A DNA stretch of 12,319 bases from CAYGWP01 sp964353455 (GTDB taxonomy: Bacteria; Planctomycetota; Phycisphaerae; FEN-1346): assembly GCA_964353455.1 (NCBI GenBank), contig CAYGWP010000044.1:1-12319 (forward strand), read 5' to 3'. Numbering within the stretch: the first letter of the stretch is position 1; the number at the start of each line of letters is the position of its first letter. Positions 1 to 6,083 of this stretch are shown one piece after another. The notes beneath the pieces were generated by a model. That model did not search any database. It saw only the letters and a list, made by a program, of their open reading frames with translations, and was not told the DNA's origin. The translations under genes and the position numbers were made by a program.

Positions 1-202
1 CGGTCTCGGCATCCAGGGGGCGGGTGTCGGTCGCCTTGAGGTCGCCGTCAACGCGGTATGCGGGCGGGTGGCCGACCTTCATGTGCAGATCGCTGACCCT
101 CATCGCCCCCTTCTTGGCGAAGATGTCCAGGAGGTCCTGAAGGCTGAGCCGCCGGCCGTCGCCGGCATCGTAGATCGGGTCGCCGAGGCCAGGTGGCGCC
201 AT
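1..202 (-). CDS. PilT-type secretion/pilus retraction ATPase, N-terminus only
   Basis: Reading leftward from the ATG at 202, the translation opens MAPPGLGDPIYDAGDG and continues with LQDLLDIFAKKGAMRVSDLH, then MKVGHPPAYRVDGDL. The block SDLHxKVGxPPxYRVDG is the hallmark of the N-terminal domain of PilT/PilU-like type IV pilus retraction ATPases (GspE/PilT superfamily), which precedes the Walker A domain. Only about 67 residues are in the window, so the ATPase core cannot be seen. The start follows the upstream oxidoreductase stop by 16 nt, and GAGAG lies about 9 nt before the ATG. An in-frame TTG five codons upstream is an alternative start. Tight spacing suggests co-transcription with the sugar oxidoreductase, although the functions look unrelated. 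PilT versus PilU or a PilB-like paralogue cannot be decided here. Confidence 0.8.
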   Translation of the reverse strand, partial: MAPPGLGDPIYDAGDGRRLSLQDLLDIFAKKGAMRVSDLHMKVGHPPAYRVDGDLKATDTRPLDAET

Positions 203-218
203 GCGATTGTCTCTCAAC

Positions 219-1235
219 CTACATTCCGCGGACGTTCACGCGCTTGCCGGTGTGTGAACTCTCGATGGCCGCAAACACCATCGCAAGGCTCTTGATGTTG
301 TCGTGGCACTCGCACTGGACCTTGCGCCCGGTCCGGAGGTGCGCGAGCATCTCGCGCAGCGACCCGTGCATGCCCGTGAACTTAAGGGGCGACGGGACGA
401 GGGCCAGGGGCGTCTTGGGTCGGAAGAACCCCTCGTCGCCCGCGGCCGTCTCGCCGAACGGCGGCAGGTCCCGCTCGTAGATGATTGTGCCGCGGTCGCC
501 TATGATCCGCCAGTCGCCGTTCCAACTCGTGTGGCAGCCCTCGGAGCACCACGAGCCGCGGTACGCGAAGCGCACGCCGTCGGTCATCTCGAAGATGCAG
601 TTGGCCGCCACATCCCCCTTGTACCACGACCCCTTGGGGTTGAATTCCTCGGCATAAACGCGGACGGGGTCCTTGCCGCCGATCATGCGGGCCATGTCGA
701 AGTGATGGATCGACATATCAAGAATGAGCGGGCTGGGCATCTCGTCGCGGAACCCGCCGAAGTGCGCGCCGAGGAAAAAGTCGCAGTTCAGCGTGGTCAG
801 CCGCCCCACCCGCCCGGCCGCAACCGTGCGGGCCAGCACGTCGTGCCTGGCGTCCCAGCGGCGGGACTGGCTGACCATGTAGAGTTTGCCGGCCTTCTGG
901 CTCGCGCGGACCATCCTGCGGGCCTCGGCCATCGAGGCGGCCATCGGTTTCTCGCCGACCACCGGCAGCCCCGCGCGCAGGGCCGAGCACGTCACCTCGC
1001 AGTGCGACTCCGGCACCGTCAGGTCAACCAGGAAATCGGCCTTCACCTCACGGAGGGTCTTGGCGAGGTCGGTCGATGCGGCGCAGCGGAGTTTGAACTC
1101 CTCGATACGCTTCTCGGCGTTCTCGCGTTTCTTGTCCACGACGGCGGCCACTTCGACCTTCTCGGCCGCAAGGGGCTTCAGCCACGCCCCGGAAATACCG
1201 CCCGCCCCGACGACGATTGCGCGCAGTTTCGCCAC
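219..1235 (-). CDS. Gfo/Idh/MocA family NAD(P)-dependent oxidoreductase
   Basis: 338-residue protein with the usual two-domain layout. It has an N-terminal Rossmann fold with the dinucleotide motif GAGGISG (residues 10-16) and the family motif EKP (95-97). In the C-terminal substrate domain, LDMSIHHFDMARM gives D173-x3-H177, matching the catalytic Asp/His pair. Members oxidise or reduce hydroxyls of sugars, inositols and amino sugars with NAD(P); the substrate cannot be read from sequence. It lies 62 nt downstream of the TIM-barrel gene on the same strand, a pairing common in inositol and uronate catabolism. No signal peptide is seen, so it is probably cytoplasmic. The GTG at 1235 is chosen because AAAGGGG sits about 6 nt upstream and the protein then begins directly at the first beta strand. 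An in-frame ATG at 1253 would add six residues but has no clear ribosome site. Confidence 0.9.
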   Translation of the reverse strand: MAKLRAIVVGAGGISGAWLKPLAAEKVEVAAVVDKKRENAEKRIEEFKLRCAASTDLAKTLREVKADFLVDLTVPESHCEVTCSALRAGLPVVGEKPMAASMAEARRMVRASQKAGKLYMVSQSRRWDARHDVLARTVAAGRVGRLTTLNCDFFLGAHFGGFRDEMPSPLILDMSIHHFDMARMIGGKDPVRVYAEEFNPKGSWYKGDVAANCIFEMTDGVRFAYRGSWCSEGCHTSWNGDWRIIGDRGTIIYERDLPPFGETAAGDEGFFRPKTPLALVPSPLKFTGMHGSLREMLAHLRTGRKVQCECHDNIKSLAMVFAAIESSHTGKRVNVRGM

Positions 1236-1247
1236 TGCACACCCCTT
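1233..1247 (-). promoter_or_regulatory. Ribosome binding site deciding the GTG start of the Gfo/Idh gene
   Basis: On the minus strand AAAGGGG is followed by TGTGCA and then GTG. Good spacing supports the GTG at 1235 over the ATG at 1253, which lacks a purine-rich site at the right distance. Confidence 0.5.
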
Positions 1248-1266
1248 TCGCATTGCAACGACGGCT

Positions 1267-1285
1267 CGCGGCCCGATGGGCCGCG
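1267..1285. repeat. Perfect 8-bp GC inverted repeat in the intergenic gap
   Basis: CGCGGCCC, loop GAT, GGGCCGCG. It sits in the gap between the TIM-barrel stop (1298) and the oxidoreductase start. It has no T-run, so it is not a classical intrinsic terminator. It could be a stable intercistronic hairpin that sets relative expression, or one copy of a dispersed palindromic repeat. No second copy was noticed in this window. Confidence 0.5.
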
Positions 1286-1297
1286 GCTAAAAGGGGC

Positions 1298-2164
1298 TTA
1301 CGCCCGGCCCAGTTTTTTGATGCCCTTGAGGCAGTTTTCGACGGCCTCAAGCGGAGGCACGCCGCCCACCTCGTATTCGACGATGTACCACTCGGTGCCG
1401 CCGATCGTCTCGCACAGGTTGAAGATCTCGGCCCACGGCAGTTCGTCTTCGCCGATGACCGCCTTCGGGTTGGACTTCGACCAGGGCTTGGCGTGGAGCG
1501 TCAGCGCCCGCCCGGGGTACTTCTTCAGGTACTCGACGGCCACGCCGCCGCTGCCCATCGCATTGCCGACGTCGAACTGCATGACGACTTCCTTCTTCGT
1601 GTTGCCGAAGAAGATGTCCCACGGCCTCTCGCCGTCGATCGGCTGGAACTCCTTGCCGTGGTTGTGGTACCCGACGACCATGCCGTGCGGCTTGACCTTG
1701 TCGGCCAGTTCGTTGAACTCCTTCGCCCTGTCGAGCCAGTCCTGCTTGGTCTTGGCGGGCATGCCGGGGACGATGAGGTACTTGTTGCCCAGGGTCTTAT
1801 TGAACTCGATGGTCTTGTCGAGTTCGCTCCCCCGCACGGTGCCCAGGGCGGTGTGCGTGCCGCAGCACTTAAGGCCGTTGTCATCGAGCATCTTCCGCAG
1901 GTCCGCGGCGGACTTGCCGAAGTACCCGGCGAACTCGGCGCCCTTGTAGCCCATCTTGGCGACGGCGGCGATGACGCCCGCCGGGTCCTTCGCGGCCTCG
2001 CTGCGGACCGAGTACAGTTGCAGCCCGACGGGGATCTTCGCCACGGTCGCACCTCCTGTCGCTGAGCCTGCCGCCTCCGCGAGCGCCTTGCCCGCCTTTC
2101 CGCCCGCCGCAAGCGCTGCCGCGCCCGCCGCTCCAAGCCTCAGCACATCGCGCCTTGATACCAT
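1298..2164 (-). CDS. Tat-exported sugar phosphate isomerase/epimerase-like TIM barrel
   Basis: 288 residues. The N-terminus MVSRRDVLRLGAAGAAALAA is a twin-arginine signal (RR at 4-5, hydrophobic stretch about 8-21, Ala-rich cleavage region about 26-35), so the protein is expected outside the cytoplasm. The mature part is a xylose-isomerase-like/AP-endonuclease-2 barrel: GLQLYSVR opens strand 1, GAEFAG carries E77, and H104, YHNHGKEF (H167, H169, E172), FDVGNA (D198), LHAKPW (H224) and VEYE (E263/E265) are candidate divalent-metal and catalytic residues. Relatives epimerise or isomerise ketoses, or dehydrate inositol intermediates; the substrate is unknown. AAAGGAG lies 7 nt before the ATG, a strong ribosome site. 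It is probably first in an operon with the downstream oxidoreductase. An exported enzyme feeding a cytoplasmic one is odd, but this arrangement recurs in planctomycetes. Confidence 0.9.
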   Translation of the reverse strand: MVSRRDVLRLGAAGAAALAAGGKAGKALAEAAGSATGGATVAKIPVGLQLYSVRSEAAKDPAGVIAAVAKMGYKGAEFAGYFGKSAADLRKMLDDNGLKCCGTHTALGTVRGSELDKTIEFNKTLGNKYLIVPGMPAKTKQDWLDRAKEFNELADKVKPHGMVVGYHNHGKEFQPIDGERPWDIFFGNTKKEVVMQFDVGNAMGSGGVAVEYLKKYPGRALTLHAKPWSKSNPKAVIGEDELPWAEIFNLCETIGGTEWYIVEYEVGGVPPLEAVENCLKGIKKLGRA

Positions 2165-2196
2165 TGCCTTCTCCTTTATGGATTGTGGACACGTTA

Positions 2197-2238
2197 CCGG
2201 TCAGCCCTGACACGGATAGCAGGATACCGCCGGTCAGC
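2197..2238. repeat. Short direct repeat upstream of the TIM-barrel gene
   Basis: CCGGTCAGC occurs at 2197-2205 and 2230-2238, 33 bp apart start to start (about three helical turns), in the divergent control region between the TIM-barrel gene and the small Cys protein. It could be a pair of regulator half-sites. At nine bases in GC-rich DNA, chance cannot be excluded. Confidence 0.25.
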
Positions 2239-2273
2239 GATGCGGGCGAGAAAAATGTCCCGCGCAAATTCAG

Positions 2274-2302
2274 TGGACCGCCGGGGCGGGGCGGCCTATT
2301 AT
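2274..2302 (+). promoter_or_regulatory. Putative sigma-70 type promoter for the small Cys protein
   Basis: TGGACC (2274-2279), 17-bp spacer, TATTAT (2297-2302). The -10 matches five of six consensus bases and the -35 four of six. It lies about 52 bp before the ATG at 2354. The transcript would start just before or within a 7-bp hairpin (GCGGCGC at 2306-2312 with GCGCCGC at 2319-2325) that precedes the ribosome site. Confidence 0.45.
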
Positions 2303-2353
2303 TCAGCGGCGCCCCGTTGCGCCGCGGGGGGAGAAAGCGGAAGGAGCCCGGCC

Positions 2354-2584
2354 ATGGCGATTCAAGGTTACATCGACTACCAGCGGCGGGAGTTCTGCAA
2401 GGCCGTCGGGTGCCCCATACAGCGGCAACTCGACAAGGCCGTGGCCGGGTCGGCCGAGGCCGAGGAGGTCCGCGGCATCTGTAAGACCGACTGCATTCAC
2501 ACCACCTACGAGTTCCATCACTGGCTGACCGAGCAGGGGTACGAGGTGGTCCGGCCCGCCAAGCCGCCCGCGGGCAAGGGTTGA
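2354..2584 (+). CDS. Small conserved-looking hypothetical protein with four cysteines
   Basis: 76 residues beginning MAIQGYIDYQRREFCKAVGC. The ATG at 2354 is chosen because AAGGAG lies 7 nt upstream; the open frame extends further 5' but with low-quality arginine-rich sequence. Four cysteines are arranged as C-x5-C near residues 15-21 and GICKTDC (C-x3-C) near 44-48. The C-terminus runs HTTYEFHHWLTEQGYEVVRP, rich in His and aromatic residues. The pattern suggests a small metal or Fe-S binding fold, or a redox-active protein; this is inference. It recalls small uncharacterised proteins of planctomycetes and deltaproteobacteria, but I cannot name a family. It has its own promoter and appears monocistronic. 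No signal peptide or membrane segment is present. Confidence 0.8.
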   Translation: MAIQGYIDYQRREFCKAVGCPIQRQLDKAVAGSAEAEEVRGICKTDCIHTTYEFHHWLTEQGYEVVRPAKPPAGKG

Positions 2585-2729
2585 CGGCGCACGGAAAACC
2601 TCTTCCATTCTTCGCTGCACGTCGATATGATGCCGCCACTGTGAGTTCACGTACATCTTGTCGCAGGCTTAGCCGGCCTCGGCCAGACACGCCGCCGCTC
2701 CTCACCGGGCCGGCGGTCGAAATGGAGCG

Positions 2730-2760
2730 CCGCCCCTGCCACCGCGGGGGCGGTTGCTTT
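2730..2760 (+). terminator. Possible hairpin terminator upstream of the dehydrogenase
   Basis: CCGCCCC (2730-2736) pairs with GGGGCGG (2747-2753) across a 10-nt loop, followed by TTGCTTT. The T-run is weak and the hairpin is 145 nt past the small gene's stop, so it may instead belong to the leader of the dehydrogenase gene. The rest of 2585-2788 shows no coding region, and I could not identify a convincing promoter for the dehydrogenase there. Confidence 0.3.
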
Positions 2761-2788
2761 GGTATTCTCCCGTATGAGAAAGGGCGCC

Positions 2789-3838
2789 ATGCCAGCCATC
2801 CCGTCAACCCAGCGCGCGGCCGTCTATTATCGCAACAGCGATGTGCGGATCGAGGAGCGGCCGGTGCCGAAGATCGGCCCGGGCGAACTCCTCGTGAGGA
2901 TCCGCGCATCAGGCATCTGCGGCTCCGACGTCCTGGAGTGGTACCGCATGAAGAAGGCTCCGGTCGTCCTCGGGCACGAGGTGGCCGGCGAGATCGTCGC
3001 GGCCGGCGAAGGCGTGAAGCGGTACCATCTGGGCCAGCGAATCGCCGTCTCGCACCACGTCCCGTGCAACACGTGCCACTACTGCCTGGCGGGGTACCAC
3101 ACGGCGTGCGAGACGCTGCACACCACGAACTTCGATCCGGGCGGGTTCTGCGAGTTCGTCCGCGTGCCGCCGCTTCAGACCGACCGCGGCGTGTTTCCGC
3201 TGCCCGAGGGCGTCTCGTTCGAGGAAGGCTCGTTCGTCGAGCCGCTGGCGTGCGTGGTGCGCGGCCAGCGCTCGGCGAACCTGCGGCCGGGGCAGACGGT
3301 GGCCGTCTTCGGGGCGGGCATCTCGGGCATCCTCCACATCGCCCTGGCGAAGGCACTCGGGGCAGGGCGGATCATCGCCACCGACATCGCCGAGTTCCGC
3401 CTGAACCTGGCCCGCCGGTTCGGGGCCGATGCGACGTTCGACGCCCGCGACGACGTGCCCAGGCGCGTCCGCGAGGCCAACGGCGGCCGGCCGGCCGACC
3501 TGGTGATCGTCTGCGCGGGGGCGCTCGCCCCGTTCAAGCAGGCCCTCGCCTCGGTTGACCGCGGCGGGACGATCCTCTGCTTCGCCACGACCGACCCCGG
3601 CGTGGAACTGGCCGTGCCGCTCAACGAATTCTGGCGGAATGATATAACGCTGAAACCATCTTACGGGAACTCGCCGCACGACGCCTCGGTGGCCCTCCAA
3701 CTCATCGCCGCCCGCCGCGTGCCCGTCTCCGACATGATCACCCACCGCCTGCCGCTCGCGGAGACCCCACAGGGCTTCCGCCTCATGTCCACCCCAGGGG
3801 GCGAGCACCTGAAGGTCGTCATCCTGCCGCAGGGGTAA
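2789..3838 (+). CDS. Zinc-dependent medium-chain dehydrogenase (sorbitol/threonine dehydrogenase-like)
   Basis: 349 residues with all expected medium-chain alcohol dehydrogenase landmarks: GICGSD (catalytic zinc ligand C44), GHEVAGEIVAAG (H63, E64), the structural-zinc set C93-x2-C96-x2-C99-x7-C107, VEPLAC (third ligand E151), and a Rossmann motif GAGISG (175-180) followed by a likely NAD-preferring Asp at the end of strand 2 (ATDIAE). It would oxidise a secondary alcohol of a polyol, sugar or amino acid with NAD; the exact substrate is not readable. Length is normal for the family and no export signal is seen. The ATG at 2789 is chosen for AGAAAGGG just upstream. In-frame ATG at 2774 and TTG at 2759 are alternatives that would add a short, unlikely extension. 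It stands alone; the next gene on this strand has a separate promoter. Confidence 0.9.
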   Translation: MPAIPSTQRAAVYYRNSDVRIEERPVPKIGPGELLVRIRASGICGSDVLEWYRMKKAPVVLGHEVAGEIVAAGEGVKRYHLGQRIAVSHHVPCNTCHYCLAGYHTACETLHTTNFDPGGFCEFVRVPPLQTDRGVFPLPEGVSFEEGSFVEPLACVVRGQRSANLRPGQTVAVFGAGISGILHIALAKALGAGRIIATDIAEFRLNLARRFGADATFDARDDVPRRVREANGGRPADLVIVCAGALAPFKQALASVDRGGTILCFATTDPGVELAVPLNEFWRNDITLKPSYGNSPHDASVALQLIAARRVPVSDMITHRLPLAETPQGFRLMSTPGGEHLKVVILPQG

Positions 3839-3870
3839 TGAAGCGCGAGGGCGTAATCCCGTGAAAGGCC

Positions 3871-3898
3871 TTGACTTTCGCTGTAGTTGTGTCATAAT
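3871..3898 (+). promoter_or_regulatory. Strong sigma-70 type promoter upstream of the NYN gene
   Basis: TTGACT (3871-3876), 16-bp spacer, CATAAT (3893-3898); each box matches five of six consensus bases. Transcription would start near 3905, giving a leader of nearly 100 nt before the GTG at 4002 that contains a full terminator-like hairpin. Confidence 0.6.
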
Positions 3899-3904
3899 AA
3901 TGTC

Positions 3905-3990
3905 GAGAAGAGCAAGGTGTTCAGGATACGTATCTGCTCCCCGCTCGCCACGCCGTCTTAGAACGGCCTCGGGCGGGGTACTTTTTTAGG
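3905..3990 (+). ncRNA. Candidate small RNA or attenuator leader
   Basis: The stretch from the predicted transcription start to the T-run would form an RNA of about 85 nt. It has a 5' stem GAGCA (3910-3914) with TGCTC (3935-3939), enclosing the palindrome GATACGTATC (3925-3934), then the terminator hairpin. The NYN start codon lies only 14 nt after the T-run, so either most transcripts end here as a small RNA, or a regulatory event must allow read-through into the nuclease gene. No known riboswitch class was recognised. Confidence 0.4.
3939..3987 (+). terminator. Intrinsic terminator hairpin inside the NYN leader
   Basis: CCCCGCTCG (3939-3947) pairs with CGGGCGGGG (3970-3978), nine pairs with one G-U. 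An inner stem GCCGT (3952-3956) with ACGGC (3963-3967) carries a 6-nt loop. TAC and six Ts (3982-3987) follow at once. By shape this is the best intrinsic terminator in the window. It could also end the dehydrogenase transcript 101 nt upstream. Confidence 0.65.
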
Positions 3991-4001
3991 GGGATCCCAA
4001 G

Positions 4002-4640
4002 GTGAATGCCCAAGACAAGCCGGCCGCTCGTCGGGCCATAGCGTTCATTGACGGCCAGAACCTCTTTTACGGGGCCAAGGAGGCGTTTGGTTATCCCTAT
4101 CCGAACTTCAACGTCCACGCGCTGGCGGAGCGGGTGTGTCGGACAAGAGGCTGGACCCTCGCGGAGACGCGCTTCTATACCGGCGTTCCCGCCGCCTCGG
4201 ATGATGTGTTCTGGAATCACTTCTGGTCGGCGAAACTGAAGCAGATGGCCCGCACGGGTGTCCATACGTTCAGCCGGCCTTTGCGATACCGAAATCGAAC
4301 CCTTCACCTGCCCGACGGCCGGGTTCAGACGGTTCTTGTCGGCCAGGAGAAGGGCGTTGACATCCGCCTGGCGCTGGATATGGTCCGCGCGGTGAACGAG
4401 TCCTTGTGCGAAGTGATACTGATCTTCAGCCAGGACCAGGACCTGACCGAGGCGGTCGAGGAAGTCCGGTTCATAGCCGACAAGCAGTCGCGGCCAGTGT
4501 GGGTTGCCTCTGCCTATCCGGTCAGCCCGACCTCGCTGAACACCAGGGGAATCGACAAGACCGAGTGGATCAAGATCACCCGCGCCGATTACGACGCCTG
4601 TCTCGACCCGCGCGATTACCGGCCCAAGCGCCAGTCGTAG
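4002..4640 (+). CDS. NYN-domain protein (LabA/DUF88-like, PIN-fold ribonuclease)
   Basis: 212 residues. The acidic active-site set of NYN/PIN-like nucleases is present: FIDGQNL with D17 at the end of strand 1, QEKGVDIRLALDMV with D120 and D126, and IFSQDQDLTEAV with D145 and D147. This matches the LabA/DUF88 branch, whose members are thought to be Mg-dependent RNases; some act in RNA turnover and some sit in mobile or defence contexts. It is predicted cytoplasmic. The start is GTG at 4002, with AGGGGG 8 nt upstream directly after the terminator T-run. Expression therefore depends on read-through of that hairpin. The C-terminal 40 residues (DYDACLDPRDYRPKRQ) are a basic tail. Downstream is a HicB antitoxin on the same strand, 143 nt away. 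Biological target unknown. Confidence 0.87.
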   Translation: MNAQDKPAARRAIAFIDGQNLFYGAKEAFGYPYPNFNVHALAERVCRTRGWTLAETRFYTGVPAASDDVFWNHFWSAKLKQMARTGVHTFSRPLRYRNRTLHLPDGRVQTVLVGQEKGVDIRLALDMVRAVNESLCEVILIFSQDQDLTEAVEEVRFIADKQSRPVWVASAYPVSPTSLNTRGIDKTEWIKITRADYDACLDPRDYRPKRQS

Positions 4641-4747
4641 GGTGTGTCCTCCGGGTCCACGTGCCTCCATGCGAATCGCGCGAACGTTATCGTAGCATGT
4701 GCAGCCGCGGCCGCCCGAAAAGGGGGGAACTGCCGCAGCCCGTCGGA

Positions 4748-4753
4748 TATAAT
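4748..4753 (+). promoter_or_regulatory. Perfect -10 box before hicB
   Basis: TATAAT lies 31 nt before the hicB ATG, standing out in GC-rich DNA. No good -35 box is seen at 16-18 bp upstream, so it may need an activator or be weak. The rest of the 4641-4783 gap shows nothing else I can name. Confidence 0.4.
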
Positions 4754-4783
4754 AGTGGCGGAATAAACATGGGAGGCAGGGCT

Positions 4784-4993
4784 ATGGCGCGAGAAATCAG
4801 CGTTGTGATCGAGAAGGATAAGGATGGATACTTCGTGGCATCGGTCCCGGCGTTTCGGGGCTGCCACACGCAGGCCAAGTCGCTCGATGTCCTCATGAAG
4901 AGGGTCAAGGAAGCCATTGAACTGTGTCTGGAGGTCGAGGAGCCCGTCTCCAACGAGTTCGTCGGCGGTCAGCGCGTGGCGGTGGCCGAATGA
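4784..4993 (+). CDS. hicB: HicB-family antitoxin (UPF0150), orphan
   Basis: 69 residues beginning MAREISVVIEKDKDGYFVAS. The compact fold of HicB-like antitoxins is clear: an opening strand ending in an acidic D-x-D-G-Y-F/V-A turn, then VPAFRGCHTQAKSLDVLMKR and KEAIELCLE, the GCxTQ...EAIEL signature. In complete loci HicB neutralises the HicA mRNA interferase and often represses the operon. The ATG at 4784 is preferred to the one at 4769 because GGGAGG sits 7 nt upstream. There is no extra DNA-binding C-terminal domain, so this is the short HicB type. Its stop overlaps the ATG of a hicA remnant by ATGA, the coupling usual for toxin-antitoxin pairs, but that toxin frame is destroyed. Confidence 0.85.
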   Translation: MAREISVVIEKDKDGYFVASVPAFRGCHTQAKSLDVLMKRVKEAIELCLEVEEPVSNEFVGGQRVAVAE

Positions 4994-5055
4994 GCAAGTT
5001 GCCCGCCTATGGATTCCCCCACAGATCGGCGCTATGGGCCGCAAACGCCTTCTGA
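4990..5055 (+). pseudogene. hicA: Remnant of hicA toxin gene (first ~6 codons)
   Basis: An ATG overlapping the hicB stop (ATGA) opens MSKLPA, the typical first residues of HicA mRNA interferases. After that the frame reads YGFPHRSALWAANAF and stops at 5055, with no dsRBD-like HicA fold and no catalytic His. The change falls at about 5006, exactly where the convergent ImmA-like gene ends (its stop is 5007-5009). The simplest reading is that a rearrangement bringing in the XRE/ImmA module removed the rest of hicA. No remaining hicA sequence was seen on the far side (6098-6147). The identification rests on six residues plus the overlap and the hicB context. Confidence 0.6.
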
Positions 5056-5702
5056 ATTGCCTCGTCTGCCTTCAAAGGATAATGCACGAGGCGGTACTGC
5101 ATCGCCTGTGAAGATACGGCGTATTTCCTCCGGAGCATGTCTGTGACTTGGTTCTTCAGGGCATCGAGATTGCGAAACGCTATCACTCGCACGACTTCGC
5201 GGTATGCCGACGCCGCATCCGCTCGCAGGGGACCTTGAGGCATCAGAAGGGCCGCTGCGAGCCGGCGGGTGTTTGCCTCAACGTATCGGTAATTGTCTTT
5301 GAGTTTCTCCTGGAGTTTCAAGGCGCCCGCAATGTCCTTCGCCGCGTCAATGTGCTCCTTGTGAAGCGCGTAGTGGGCAATCTCCTCGGCCATAGTAAAC
5401 CGATACCTTGCTTCCCGGTGATCCATTATGAATTCGTCAACAACGATCCAGTACTGGTCTTGGCAATCCCGCCACAAGGCGCCGCAGACCTGACACGCGG
5501 TCTGAAGCCCCGGAATGGGGTTGATTTCGAGTCCCAGGTGGAACGCCACGTCCTCTATTTCAACCGGGATGGACAGACTGGAGGGAAAGGCGGCGGCAAG
5601 GAGGACCTTGGCTTGCTTTTCCAGTTCCCAGACCTTGTATTCGCGGACCGGATTAGAAATGCTTCTCGATGTATTCGGCGAGTTGTCGGAATTCCGCTTC
5701 AC
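5007..5702 (-). CDS. ImmA/IrrE-like metallopeptidase-family protein
   Basis: About 231 residues, partner of the XRE gene upstream on the same strand. The ImmA/IrrE (COG2856-like) pattern is visible: an N-terminal helix (YKVWELEKQAKVLLAAAFP), IPVEIEDVAFHLGLEI, a WIVVDEF strand, and YRFTMAEEIAHYALHKE. In canonical members this last block reads HExxH; here the first His is replaced by Glu (E106-E107-x2-H110), so the zinc site is altered or belongs to a variant branch. Such peptidases cleave a partner repressor to lift repression in phages and conjugative elements. No ATG exists in a sensible place. GTG at 5702 is chosen with AAAGGAAA about 8 nt upstream, overlapping the end of the XRE gene by 50 nt, which implies translational coupling. 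The stop abuts the hicA remnant. Confidence 0.75.
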   Translation of the reverse strand: MKRNSDNSPNTSRSISNPVREYKVWELEKQAKVLLAAAFPSSLSIPVEIEDVAFHLGLEINPIPGLQTACQVCGALWRDCQDQYWIVVDEFIMDHREARYRFTMAEEIAHYALHKEHIDAAKDIAGALKLQEKLKDNYRYVEANTRRLAAALLMPQGPLRADAASAYREVVRVIAFRNLDALKNQVTDMLRRKYAVSSQAMQYRLVHYPLKADEAIQKAFAAHSADLWGNP

Positions 5703-6036
5703 CGAGTTGCTTTCCTTTAGCCGTACGCAGCAGAATCGGAACTCCCGGCTGCCTGGCCGCATACCCGACGATGTCCGGCGCCGCTGATCCGGGCCGCGCC
5801 TTGGCCGCAAGGTCGTTCAGTCTGGCGAATTCCGGCGAGTCTTCCTTCAGACCCAACGCCTTCGCGATCCGGCCTATGCCCTCGGCGCTGACCGGCGGCG
5901 GCATCCTGCCTGTCTCAAGCCGACAGAGATTTGACGGCTTCATCCCGGCCGCCGCGGCAAACGCACGCAGCCCGAAGCCGGTTTCCGTCCGGAGTTTCCG
6001 AATGAACTTCCCGAATGTTTCAGTCCTTGCATTCAT
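5653..6036 (-). CDS. XRE-family helix-turn-helix transcriptional regulator
   Basis: 127 residues. The N-terminal domain is a Cro/CI-type HTH: FGKFIRKLRTETGFGLRAFA then AAAAGMKPSNLCRLETGRM, with the recognition helix about residues 32-41, followed by IGRIAKALGLKEDSPEF closing the five-helix fold. The C-terminal half (about 75-127) is an unrecognised short region ending EFRQLAEYIEKHF. It is expected to bind the palindrome in its own promoter and repress the XRE/ImmA operon; the ImmA-like partner may inactivate it. GAGGA lies 10 nt before the ATG. It is followed with overlap by the ImmA-like gene. Phage- or ICE-like switches have this layout, but no integrase is present in the window. Confidence 0.87.
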   Translation of the reverse strand: MNARTETFGKFIRKLRTETGFGLRAFAAAAGMKPSNLCRLETGRMPPPVSAEGIGRIAKALGLKEDSPEFARLNDLAAKARPGSAAPDIVGYAARQPGVPILLRTAKGKQLGEAEFRQLAEYIEKHF

Positions 6037-6065
6037 CGCCCGGCCGTCCTCGCCCGTGTTCTCGT

Positions 6066-6083
6066 GTTATAATACCCTATAAC
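6066..6083. promoter_or_regulatory. Palindromic operator overlapping the XRE promoter
   Basis: GTTATA (6066-6071), six-base spacer, TATAAC (6078-6083): a perfect 6-bp inverted repeat. It covers the -10 box of the XRE promoter, the expected place for an autorepressor of the Cro/CI type. Confidence 0.55.

Noticed and set aside
303..1949. 548-codon open frame on the plus strand
   Set aside because: It is antisense to two clearly recognisable proteins and has no family features of its own.
1881..3356. 491-codon open frame on the minus strand
   Set aside because: Low-complexity Arg/Pro-rich translation crossing a control region and antisense to the dehydrogenase.
3921..4670. 249-codon minus-strand frame opposite the NYN gene
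   Set aside because: No motifs. The plus strand carries all the acidic NYN residues.
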